DNA of 20,038 nucleotides, from IMG/VR virus record IMGVR_UViG_3300046009_001894, positions 1-20,038 of that record; one strand, 5' to 3'. The DNA comes from a virus. A model generated the notes under the pieces. That model worked only from the letters and a program-made list of their open reading frames with translations. It was not told the DNA's origin and searched no databases. The translations under genes were made by a program, and so were the position numbers. Shown one piece after another: positions 1 to 5,608 of this stretch (position 1 is the first letter of the stretch; the number at the start of each line of letters is the position of its first letter).

Positions 1-4
1 GAAA

Positions 5-484
5 ATGAGTATCGAGAACCTGCTCAAGACTAACGTAAATGAGCATCTATCATACAACCCAGATACAGGATTATTTACCTGGCGTATGAAGCGCGGCAAC
101 AAAGCCGCTGGATCCATAGCAGGAAGTCAACACAATAACGGATATCACACAATTTTTTTGTGTGGTCGTAGATTTTACGCGCATCGCCTAGCTTTTTTGT
201 TTATGCGCGGCAACCTACCAACTGGCGTTGTTGATCATATCAATGGCGTCAAGAATGACAACAGGTGGATAAATCTACGAGATGTTTCTCAAAGTGAGAA
301 CATGGCAAATAGATCTGGAGCACAAAAAAATTCAAAGACTAAACATCTTTGTGTGAGCCCTCATGTTGCTGGTGGATACGTTGTTCAGATTAGGCGAAAC
401 AAAAAACGCATCTATGTAGGATATTTTAAAGAACTGGAAGCCGCATTAGTTGCTTATAAAGGAGCCGCAAATGAGTATCTCTGA
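5..484 (+). CDS. HNH homing endonuclease-like protein with C-terminal AP2-like DNA-binding region
   Basis: A 159-residue protein that is probably a free-standing phage homing endonuclease, nicking or cutting DNA and spreading itself between related phages. Residues 60 to 92 hold the HNH core: HR at 60-61, then DHINGVKNDNRWINLR at 77-92, the classic DHxNGxxxDNRxxNLR pattern with the metal-binding His and Asn residues intact. Residues 122 to 158 (GGYVVQIRRNKKRIYVGYF and the following A/Y-rich helix) look like the AP2-type DNA-binding domain often attached to such enzymes. Start is the ATG at 5; anything upstream is outside the window. Its last 14 bases contain the start of the next gene, and bases 458-464 inside it (AAAGGAG) are that gene's ribosome binding site. 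Oddity: residues 1-13 (MSIENLLKTNVNE) match the first 13 residues of the downstream annealing protein at 10 positions. Confidence 0.9.
   Translation: MSIENLLKTNVNEHLSYNPDTGLFTWRMKRGNKAAGSIAGSQHNNGYHTIFLCGRRFYAHRLAFLFMRGNLPTGVVDHINGVKNDNRWINLRDVSQSENMANRSGAQKNSKTKHLCVSPHVAGGYVVQIRRNKKRIYVGYFKELEAALVAYKGAANEYL
458..470 (+). promoter_or_regulatory. Ribosome binding site that fixes the annealing-protein start
   Basis: AAAGGAG at 458-464 stands 6 bases before the ATG at 471. It lies inside the last codons of the HNH endonuclease gene and decides in favour of ATG 471 over the upstream TTG at 450. Confidence 0.75.
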
Positions 485-1040
485 ACTTTTAAAAATCAAC
501 GTCAACGAAAAAACAGAGCGCAAGAATGGCCTGACCTACCTAAGTTGGGCATGGGCTTGGGCTGAAGCCCTGAAAGCTGATCCAACAGCCACATTCAAGG
601 TCGAGACGTTCAAGCGCGATCAGTACACCGAAGAGCCGTTCATGACCCTGCCAGGAGGCACTGCAATCGTCTGGGTCACTGTGACGATCTTTGGCAAGGC
701 AATGACCTGCCAGCTTCCAGTCATGGATCACCGCAACAAAGCTATCCCGAATCCAGACGCCTTCCAAGTCAATACGGCCATCATGCGCTGCATGACTAAA
801 GCTCTGAGTCTGCATGGCCTGGGTCTGTACATCTATGCCGGTGAAGACCTGCCCGAAGGCGATGCCCCTGACGTTACAGACTGGCTGTCAGCTATCGAGG
901 CCACAGTGACTGGTGAAGAGCTTCAGACGGTCTACAAACAGGCCTACGAGGCTTGCCAGGGCCATCAGGAGTCCATCAAGAAGGTGATCGAGGCTAAGAC
1001 CGCCCGTATTGCCCGTGCCAAGCAGGAGAAAGCAGCATGA
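471..1040 (+). CDS. DUF1071/Sak-type single-strand annealing protein
   Basis: A 189-residue protein recognised by its N-terminal signature TYLSWAWAWAE at residues 22-32, typical of the DUF1071 family of phage single-strand annealing proteins (Sak/Erf-like). A second conserved stretch, VNTAIMRCMTKALSLHGLGL, lies at 100-119. Such proteins coat single-stranded DNA and anneal complementary strands during phage recombination. The ATG at 471 is chosen because AAAGGAG precedes it at normal spacing; an in-frame TTG at 450 lacks such a site. The gene overlaps the HNH gene by 14 bases and is followed by a small gene and a YqaJ-type exonuclease, the usual partner. The C-terminal third is charged and helical. 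Family assignment is confident; the annealing activity is inferred from family and context. Confidence 0.88.
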   Translation: MSISELLKINVNEKTERKNGLTYLSWAWAWAEALKADPTATFKVETFKRDQYTEEPFMTLPGGTAIVWVTVTIFGKAMTCQLPVMDHRNKAIPNPDAFQVNTAIMRCMTKALSLHGLGLYIYAGEDLPEGDAPDVTDWLSAIEATVTGEELQTVYKQAYEACQGHQESIKKVIEAKTARIARAKQEKAA

Positions 1041-1234
1041 AAGACACAGGAGGACCAGCTTTCCCGTTTGACGGAACCCATGCTTTTACCGGGATGAGTC
1101 TGCGAGACTACTTCGCGGCCAGGGTGATGCAGAGCTTTATTACATCGGATCGATTTGTCACCTATGAATCCTGTGCTGTCGATTCTTACGCAATGGCAGA
1201 CGCTATGCTGAAAGCGAGGCAGTCAAATGGCTGA
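1037..1234 (+). CDS. Small conserved phage protein of unknown function
   Basis: A 65-residue protein starting in an ATGA overlap with the annealing-protein gene and ending 8 bases inside the exonuclease gene, so translation is probably coupled in both directions. It contains GGPAFPFDG near the N-terminus (residues 5-13) and GMSLRDYFAARVMQ (19-32), a pattern that recurs in small proteins of many phages but has no assigned function. No membrane segment or Cys motif is visible. Its place between annealing protein and exonuclease suggests a link to DNA metabolism, but that is only positional inference. Confidence 0.8.
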   Translation: MKDTGGPAFPFDGTHAFTGMSLRDYFAARVMQSFITSDRFVTYESCAVDSYAMADAMLKARQSNG

Positions 1235-1844
1235 CCAACGCACAGACGCATGGCTCCAACAGAGAATTGGCAAAGTCACGGCCAGCAACTTGCACAAAGT
1301 GCTAGCCAAAACCAAGACCGGCTACGGGGCTGATCGGGGTCATTACCTGACCCAGCTAGTCCTAGAGCGCATTACAGGCCAAAAAGCCGATTCCTACACC
1401 AATGCAGCCATGCAGTTTGGTATCGAGCAGGAAGCCTTCGCTAGAGCCGCTTACGAGGCCCATAGAGGCGTTTTGGTGGAAGAGGTGGGGTTTATCCCTC
1501 ATCCGACAATTCCAATGGCTGGAGCGTCTCCTGATGGCCTCGTAGAGGACGGTATGGTAGAGATCAAGTGTCCAGAATCGGCAACCTTCCTTGAAGTGCT
1601 GCTATCCCAAAACCCTGTTGCTGGCAAGTACTTTGCCCAGATGCAGTGGCAAATGAGGTGCGCCGACAGACCCTGGTGCGACTATGTTGTTTTTGACCCA
1701 CGTTTTCCACAAAAAATTCAGTTGGTTATACATAGGGTAAATCGGGATGACAGATGGTTGGCAGAAGCTGAAACTGAGGTCAAGAAGTTCCTTTGCGAAG
1801 TAGAGGAAAAAGTGCAATCGTTGAAACAGAAGATTGGAGAATGA
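1227..1844 (+). CDS. YqaJ/lambda-type recombination exonuclease
   Basis: A 205-residue PD-(D/E)XK nuclease of the YqaJ viral recombinase family. Visible motifs in order: GKVTASNL at 15-22, GIEQE with Glu67 or Glu69 at 65-69, GASPDGLV at 99-106 with catalytic Asp103, EIKCP at 112-116 with Glu112 and Lys114, and QMQWQM at 138-143. These match the expected active-site layout of lambda exonuclease relatives, which digest one strand from double-stranded ends so that an annealing protein can load. Length is normal for the family. The C-terminal 30 residues form a charged helix. The gene overlaps its upstream neighbour by 8 bases and is followed directly by an SSB-like gene, completing a phage recombination set. 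Confidence 0.92.
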   Translation: MADQRTDAWLQQRIGKVTASNLHKVLAKTKTGYGADRGHYLTQLVLERITGQKADSYTNAAMQFGIEQEAFARAAYEAHRGVLVEEVGFIPHPTIPMAGASPDGLVEDGMVEIKCPESATFLEVLLSQNPVAGKYFAQMQWQMRCADRPWCDYVVFDPRFPQKIQLVIHRVNRDDRWLAEAETEVKKFLCEVEEKVQSLKQKIGE

Positions 1845-1845
1845 A

Positions 1846-2103
1846 ATGAGTAAAGTTCTGAAAGAGATTTCCTGCGTTACGGGCGAGTACAAAAACGCCC
1901 AGGGCGAGGTCAAGAAGCGATACACCCGCATCGGCAGCATCATTGACACCAAGAACGGTGCCATGCTCAAGCTGGACACGATCCCGCTTAAAGAGGGTGG
2001 CTGGGATGGCTGGGCCTACCTGAACGATCCCAAAAAGGAGGATCAGCAGGCCCGTCCAGTACGACAGGCCAAGCCCGAGTTTGAAGAAGACTTGCCCTTT
2101 TAA
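1846..2103 (+). CDS. Probable small single-stranded-DNA-binding protein with SSB-like tail
   Basis: An 85-residue protein starting at ATG 1846, with GGAG at 1835-1838 as ribosome binding site; an in-frame TTG at 1834 is less likely. The body is short beta-strand-like segments (ISCVTGEYKNAQGEVKKRYT, then RIGSIIDTKNGAMLKLDTI) and the C-terminus is a flexible charged stretch ending in EEDLPF. An acidic tail ending in a Pro-Phe is the hallmark of bacterial and phage SSB proteins, where it recruits partner enzymes. Position directly after the exonuclease supports a role in recombination or replication. The SSB call rests on the tail and context; the OB-fold itself cannot be proven by reading the sequence. 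Confidence 0.6.
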   Translation: MSKVLKEISCVTGEYKNAQGEVKKRYTRIGSIIDTKNGAMLKLDTIPLKEGGWDGWAYLNDPKKEDQQARPVRQAKPEFEEDLPF

Positions 2104-2105
2104 TC

Positions 2106-2315
2106 ATGAAAGCAGCAAGCCTAGAGAAATCGGATCGCCTTAATAGGGTCCGTGATCTGCTGCTTCAGGGTGGGGAATTCTCCACTCTGGACATCATCAA
2201 ACAGGCAAACGTCTGTGCGGTGAATTCAATCATTGCCGAACTGCGTCAAAACGGCATCGGTATCTCTTGTCAGCGCAGGGGCGAGAGATGGTTTTATAAA
2301 CTGGAGGAAGTATGA
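2106..2315 (+). CDS. Small helix-turn-helix (winged-helix-like) protein
   Basis: A 69-residue protein. Residues 8-30 form a first helix plus GGEFSTLDIIKQ, followed by a second helix VNSIIAELRQNGIGI and a basic beta-hairpin-like wing (CQRRGERWFYKL, 55-66). This layout resembles the winged-helix modules seen in small phage DNA-binding proteins in which a helix-turn-helix pair is followed by a short wing. It begins two bases after the SSB-like gene stop and ends in an ATGA overlap with the next gene, so it is in the same operon. It may act as a small regulator or a DNA-processing accessory; the target is unknown. Confidence 0.6.
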   Translation: MKAASLEKSDRLNRVRDLLLQGGEFSTLDIIKQANVCAVNSIIAELRQNGIGISCQRRGERWFYKLEEV

Positions 2316-2503
2316 CTGAAACACGAAAAGAATCTTCAATTAGCCTGGGTGATATGAAAAGTATCTTTATTACCCAATCATTTGACAACAAGACGGTTGT
2401 GGCTTTGTATGTCCCAGGAGGATATATCTACATCAATCTTGATGATTGTCAGCTAGAACAGTTCATTGATGCCCTTACACAGTTCAAAAAGGAACCAGCA
2501 TGA
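2312..2503 (+). CDS. Hypothetical small phage protein
   Basis: A 63-residue acidic protein whose start and stop both lie in ATGA overlaps with its neighbours (2312-2315 and 2500-2503), strong evidence that it is translated as part of the operon. The sequence suggests a beta-rich centre (SIFITQSFDNKTVVALYV) followed by GGYIYINLDDCQLEQFIDAL. No known motif is recognised and no function is proposed. Confidence 0.7.
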   Translation: MTETRKESSISLGDMKSIFITQSFDNKTVVALYVPGGYIYINLDDCQLEQFIDALTQFKKEPA

Positions 2504-2649
2504 AAAAAGTACTCGCAGCCCTTGGAATCGCCCTTGTAACCACTGGTGCATGGGCACAATGCTCGACTCATACCTACGTGATTAACGGACGGATGGTGAC
2601 TTGTACAACCTGTTGCTATGGACCTAGCTGTTCGACCAACTGCTTTTGA
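2500..2649 (+). CDS. Exported six-cysteine mini-protein
   Basis: A 49-residue protein beginning MKKVLAALGIALVTTGAWAQ, a textbook Sec signal peptide: two lysines, a hydrophobic stretch, then AWA before Gln20 as a signal peptidase I site. The predicted mature part is about 30 residues with six cysteines (21, 36, 39, 40, 44, 48), including a CTTCCYGPSC cluster and a terminal NCF. It starts in an ATGA overlap with the previous gene and ends in a TGATG overlap with the next. The Cys layout predicts a disulfide-stabilised periplasmic or secreted peptide, since a signal peptide makes a cytosolic metal site less likely. Because Cys21 is not preceded by a lipobox, it is not an obvious lipoprotein. Function unknown; a cell-envelope or superinfection role is possible but speculative. 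Confidence 0.75.
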   Translation: MKKVLAALGIALVTTGAWAQCSTHTYVINGRMVTCTTCCYGPSCSTNCF

Positions 2650-2891
2650 TGAACCCATTTGATCCCAATTACAAGGCCCAGATTAGCCTGAAAGACCTGG
2701 AGCGATCCAGAAAGACCTCCTATCAGGCTAGTCGGGTCGTCAATGCAAGACGTTTATCTGGCGTAGAGCCAAGCAAGTCATACGCTACTCGGGTTGGGGC
2801 TTACAAAGGCACCAATCCAGAAGCAATGACCCTAGAAATGGCTGAAATGACGCCTCACAAGAGGACTATTGAGAAGAAAGGCAAGAAATGA
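2649..2891 (+). CDS. Hypothetical basic phage protein
   Basis: An 80-residue protein starting at the ATG at 2649, which overlaps the stop of the exported mini-protein gene (TGATG); an in-frame TTG at 2646 is less likely. It begins MNPFDPNYKAQISLKDLERS and is rich in Lys, Arg, Ser and Thr, with a C-terminal KKGKK. There is no recognisable domain. It ends in an ATGA overlap with the next gene. It lies in the run of small genes that follows the recombination cassette. Confidence 0.65.
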   Translation: MNPFDPNYKAQISLKDLERSRKTSYQASRVVNARRLSGVEPSKSYATRVGAYKGTNPEAMTLEMAEMTPHKRTIEKKGKK

Positions 2892-3091
2892 GAGACAGCG
2901 ACATTGTTGACATATGGCGCAAGCACAAGGAAGTTCACGCATTTGCTAACGAGATTCTGAACATCGAGCGCAAGATCTGTGCAGAGATTGCCGACCAGAA
3001 TGAGCGCAAACATGAGCTACGTCAAATTAAAGGCAAGTGGGAATGGGTTAGTCCAGCCGCTGAGGCTATCAGGGCCAGGATAAAACCATGA
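2888..3091 (+). CDS. Hypothetical small helical protein
   Basis: A 67-residue, strongly charged, probably all-helical protein (residues 1-45 predicted helical from the heptad-like pattern in IVDIWRKHKEVHAFANEIL and the following stretch, then KGKWEWVSPAAEAIRARIK). Start and stop both sit in ATGA overlaps with its neighbours, supporting real expression. No family is recognised. Confidence 0.65.
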   Translation: MRDSDIVDIWRKHKEVHAFANEILNIERKICAEIADQNERKHELRQIKGKWEWVSPAAEAIRARIKP

Positions 3092-3381
3092 CCCGTGATG
3101 ACATCATTGCAATGGTGCAGGAAGCCATCATTGACCATTCCAACGACAACCCTTTCGACTTCAGACTAACTACTATGGAGCAAATAGAACGCTTCGCCGC
3201 CCTTGTAGCCGCAGCCGAACGTGAGGCGTGTGTGAAGGTTTGTGATACGTTATCTGATCAACACGGATGGGAAGGCTGTTATGCAGATGAATGCGCTGCT
3301 GCAATCCGTGAAAGGGGGCAAGACCCCATTCCTTTGTTCGACGACTGGGAAGGCGGGTTTCCCTATAAGGACCAGAAATGA
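3088..3381 (+). CDS. Conserved small phage protein of unknown function
   Basis: A 97-residue protein with the pattern [17 protein letters not shown] followed by ACVKVCDTL and [14 protein letters not shown]. This [13 protein letters not shown]...CA.AIR.RG arrangement is very common in short hypothetical proteins of phages of Gram-negative bacteria. Four cysteines occur (in ACVKVC and CYADEC), but their spacing is not a clear metal-binding site. It is linked to both neighbours by ATGA overlaps. No function is known. Confidence 0.75.
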   Translation: MTRDDIIAMVQEAIIDHSNDNPFDFRLTTMEQIERFAALVAAAEREACVKVCDTLSDQHGWEGCYADECAAAIRERGQDPIPLFDDWEGGFPYKDQK

Positions 3382-3563
3382 AGTCTAGAATTCTTGACCC
3401 AAATTTTAAGTACATCAACTCGGCAGCGACCAATGTCCAAGAGACATGGCGAAAATTCGGATGGAAACCACTAAATGAAATGCCCCAAGTGCGGAGCGTG
3501 GAGCCTAGTAAAGGACACCAGACAGAAGAACGGGATCGTCCAAAGATCCAGAGAGTGCGGTAA
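3378..3563 (+). CDS. Hypothetical small phage protein, overprinted by a zinc-ribbon frame
   Basis: A 61-residue basic protein. The first 34 residues (beginning [20 protein letters not shown] and continuing to a WRKFGWKP motif) look like a conserved short phage protein. From base 3475 the same DNA also encodes a zinc ribbon in another frame, so the C-terminal 29 residues, which are low in hydrophobic content and Arg/Glu/Gln-rich, may be shaped by that frame. Its start is in an ATGA overlap with the preceding gene and its stop is in a TAATG overlap with the next, so it reads as a normal member of the chain. Function unknown. Confidence 0.6.
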   Translation: MKSRILDPNFKYINSAATNVQETWRKFGWKPLNEMPQVRSVEPSKGHQTEERDRPKIQRVR

Positions 3564-3666
3564 TGAGCATCGTTTCACCACTGAAGAGCGGGAAATCACA
3601 TCTAAGCCTCGTGGAAGGCCCAGACTTCGCAACATGGAAGACGGAGACTCTAGTTCAGTTCGCTAA
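3475..3666 (+). CDS. NrdR-like zinc-ribbon protein with AT-hook-like tail, fully overprinted
   Basis: A 63-residue protein starting [20 protein letters not shown]. Cys3, Cys6, Cys28 and His32 form a Cys2-Cys-His zinc site in the arrangement CPKCG, then [13 protein letters not shown] at 26-38, the pattern of the N-terminal ribbon of NrdR and of small phage zinc-ribbon proteins. A basic stretch KPRGRPRLR at 44-52 resembles an AT-hook and may bind DNA. Unlike NrdR it has no ATP-cone domain. All 192 bases are shared with other genes in different frames: the first 89 with the upstream gene and the last 104 with the downstream gene. The ribosome binding site is weak (GGAAA about 9 bases upstream). 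The ribbon pattern is too specific to be chance in my view, but expression is not proven. Confidence 0.6.
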   Translation: MKCPKCGAWSLVKDTRQKNGIVQRSRECGNEHRFTTEEREITSKPRGRPRLRNMEDGDSSSVR

Positions 3667-3781
3667 ACAGGCTCATGAGCGCATGAAGGCTCAAGAAGAG
3701 CAAATAGAAGCCCTACGGATGGATGTCAGGGCCGCAATGGAATCTTATCGCAAATTGCTTATAGAGAGCCAACGTCGATAA
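3563..3781 (+). CDS. Small coiled-coil phage protein
   Basis: A 72-residue protein starting at the TAATG overlap at 3563. Residues 23-70 ([20 protein letters not shown] and onward) are a long charged helix with coiled-coil periodicity, ending in SQRR. This FATWxxExLVQFAKxA type of short helical protein occurs in many phages, without a known function. It is the last plus-strand gene; its final 23 bases overlap the end of the convergent metallophosphoesterase gene. Its N-terminal third overlaps the zinc-ribbon frame. Confidence 0.65.
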   Translation: MSIVSPLKSGKSHLSLVEGPDFATWKTETLVQFAKQAHERMKAQEEQIEALRMDVRAAMESYRKLLIESQRR

Positions 3782-4730
3782 CCTTGCCTCTGAACTCAAT
3801 CTTGTCTTTAGCCCAGCGGTGAACAAGCTCAGGCCACAGCAACCTACCATTGTGGAAGGTCAGCACGGAAAACCCAGACCTCCAGTTCACAGGATTGTCC
3901 TCAAGATAGTCCGTGAATTGGGGTCCATCAGTCTCCGCTAGAGTGCCCGTATCAACGCCAAACCTATTCCCGGCGTAATCAGCAAACGGGGTCACTTTGA
4001 GGCTGTGCAAGTGCCCAGTAACGATGTTTAGACCAGCGTTAACCGTGTTGTTATGGGTGGCATGAAGCCCTCCCTTGAACCTGTGCTTGACGACTACGTT
4101 TTCTGTCGGCCAGCATGACCAGCATGGAACCCAGGCAGGGAAGTGATCCGATAGCTTAAAACCACCCACAGCCATGTATTCAGGTACTGTGTTGGCCAAG
4201 CGGTTCTCAAACCGAGCGTCATGGTTGCCCAAAGCCCAGACCAGCTTGGCATCCTTAGAGGCATCCTCAATCTCGCCCAGGCTAGCCTCACAAGCGCGTA
4301 GTTCCTGAATGACGGTCGGCTTGGAATCCCACCCGATCCTGGGGAATCTACTGATGGCAGATCCGTCAAATGCGTCGCCATTATTGATGATAGCTTTTGG
4401 CTTTAGCTCCTTGATAGCCCAAAGCAATCCCTTGAACGCAGTAGACCTGATCCCAGGCCAGAAATGGGCATCAGAGAACACCAAAACAGTCCCATTCTCA
4501 ATGCCAAGATGATGCCTTGCCATTGATGGCTGAACAGATTCAGTCTGGCCTGTTGTGTTCCCAGAAGCAGATCTCGTTATCAGCAGTTGTTGGGTTTTGT
4601 TCTCAATCCTGTTGCGACGGGCCATGATGCCGCGCTCAGAGACACCAAGAATCCGAGCGATCTTGACAGGCGATTGATACTTATCCCAAAGCTCAATAAA
4701 TTCTTCTTCACTGACAACCGGCTTTGGCAT
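3759..4730 (-). CDS. Metallophosphoesterase with N-terminal helix-turn-helix
   Basis: A 323-residue protein of the calcineurin-like metallophosphoesterase superfamily. Metal-binding motifs are all present: D87 and H89 (SDAH), D119 (NNGD), N169-H170-D171 (GNHD), His in GLHATHNN (223, 226), and GHLH with H240 and H242. The family hydrolyses phosphoesters, in nucleic acids, nucleotides or phosphoproteins. Residues 19-45 (SPVKIARILGVSERGIMARR) form a helix-turn-helix, suggesting DNA binding, joined to the enzyme by a Ser/Thr/Gln-rich linker (50-72). The start at 4730 is supported by an AGAGAGGG-type site upstream and by a 23-base overlap with the preceding gene. It is the last gene of the long minus-strand operon, after lysis genes. 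The substrate is unknown. Confidence 0.88.
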   Translation of the reverse strand: MPKPVVSEEEFIELWDKYQSPVKIARILGVSERGIMARRNRIENKTQQLLITRSASGNTTGQTESVQPSMARHHLGIENGTVLVFSDAHFWPGIRSTAFKGLLWAIKELKPKAIINNGDAFDGSAISRFPRIGWDSKPTVIQELRACEASLGEIEDASKDAKLVWALGNHDARFENRLANTVPEYMAVGGFKLSDHFPAWVPCWSCWPTENVVVKHRFKGGLHATHNNTVNAGLNIVTGHLHSLKVTPFADYAGNRFGVDTGTLAETDGPQFTDYLEDNPVNWRSGFSVLTFHNGRLLWPELVHRWAKDKIEFRGKVIDVGSL

Positions 4731-5088
4731 ATAGTGCCCTCTCTAGTACGTTGATTACGCGATGCTCCACAGACTCCAAGTCCTCGGGAGTCGCTGACCT
4801 ATCTTGGGCTGTTGTTATCAGGTCGTATAGGAAAACGTGCAAGCACTCGTGGAGTGCCGTCATGGACAGCGTTTCGCTGTTGATTGGAGAAGCGCCAAAG
4901 TCACCCAGCTGGTAGGTGCCTAGTCTGGCTTGGTTATCGCACTGCATAGAAGCCATAGCGCCCTTGGCTGGCTTCATACTGCGCTCTAGTCTCCAATCCA
5001 TTAGATTGAGGACTGTCTGCCAGTGTTTAACGCATTCGTCGAACTCTAAAGCCTGCTCTACAGTAGGCCTGTTTTGCGGTTTTGCCAT
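4708..5088 (-). CDS. Small HExxH metallopeptidase-like protein
   Basis: A 126-residue protein with a zinc-protease motif ALHECLHVFLYDL at 78-90 (His80, Glu81, His84). Glu105 or Glu108 in a following helix (LESVEHRVINVLERAL, 104-119) could be the third ligand, as in gluzincin- or SprT-like minimal proteases. The N-terminal part includes the segment HWQTVLNLMDWRL, also typical of small phage metalloprotease-like proteins. There is no signal peptide, so it acts in the cytosol if active. It sits between endolysin and metallophosphoesterase and overlaps the latter by 23 bases. Activity and target are not known; it may instead be a catalytically idle relative. Confidence 0.65.
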   Translation of the reverse strand: MAKPQNRPTVEQALEFDECVKHWQTVLNLMDWRLERSMKPAKGAMASMQCDNQARLGTYQLGDFGASPINSETLSMTALHECLHVFLYDLITTAQDRSATPEDLESVEHRVINVLERALYAKAGCQ

Positions 5089-5110
5089 AACTGCCCATTG
5101 TTCTGCTCAT

Positions 5111-5608
5111 CTATGACAAGAATAATTCGATCTCTGCTTTGCGGCGGCGCACAAGGCCAGGAAGCTCCTTGCCGCCACCCTTGGTCCAAGACATGAATGC
5201 CTCCGCAGCACCTTCCCAATCGCCACGGTTAGCCTTCATGCGGATAGTTGATCTCTGTAGGTTCCCTAGCCCAGCGTTAAAGGCGAAAGAGACAAGAGCG
5301 TCAAAAGCGCCTTGACGGCCAACAACGCCGGGAACAAGTCGTAGAACACCACGTTCAAAACTTGCGACATCAACCGTGAATAGTTCATCGATCTCCGCTT
5401 TGCTCCAGACACGCGCATCCTCCGGTTTTAAAGGATAGTCCTTACGAGCCGTCTTACCATCAGTCGCAACCATCGGTAAACGGATCTGATCTTGGTATAG
5501 GACATGACCGTATCCGATTGTCCAGATATGCGCTGGGCAGAGATACGGCTTGTTCCTACAACCCTCAAAGCGGTGCATGAGGTCTACACCGGCCTTGGAT
5601 AGCTTCAT
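5111..5608 (-). CDS. Endolysin, GH24 (T4/lambdoid-type) lysozyme
   Basis: A 165-residue muramidase that cleaves the glycan backbone of peptidoglycan at the end of infection. The catalytic triad follows the family spacing E-8-C-5-T: Glu15 in RFEG, Cys24 in YLCPAH, Thr30 in WTIGYGH. Further family features are FNAGLGNLQRST around residue 110 and the C-terminal PGLVRRRKAE. There is no N-terminal signal or signal-arrest-release segment, so release to the periplasm should need a holin, and a holin-like gene lies directly upstream with an ATGA overlap. The central part (about residues 38-66) is somewhat longer than in short T4-like lysozymes. Identification is firm. Confidence 0.95.
   Translation of the reverse strand: MKLSKAGVDLMHRFEGCRNKPYLCPAHIWTIGYGHVLYQDQIRLPMVATDGKTARKDYPLKPEDARVWSKAEIDELFTVDVASFERGVLRLVPGVVGRQGAFDALVSFAFNAGLGNLQRSTIRMKANRGDWEGAAEAFMSWTKGGGKELPGLVRRRKAEIELFLS

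Noticed and set aside
450-470. Extension of the annealing protein to an upstream TTG start
   Set aside because: The ATG at 471 has AAAGGAG at ideal spacing and begins with the family's conserved N-terminus; the extra seven residues are coding for the HNH tail in another frame.
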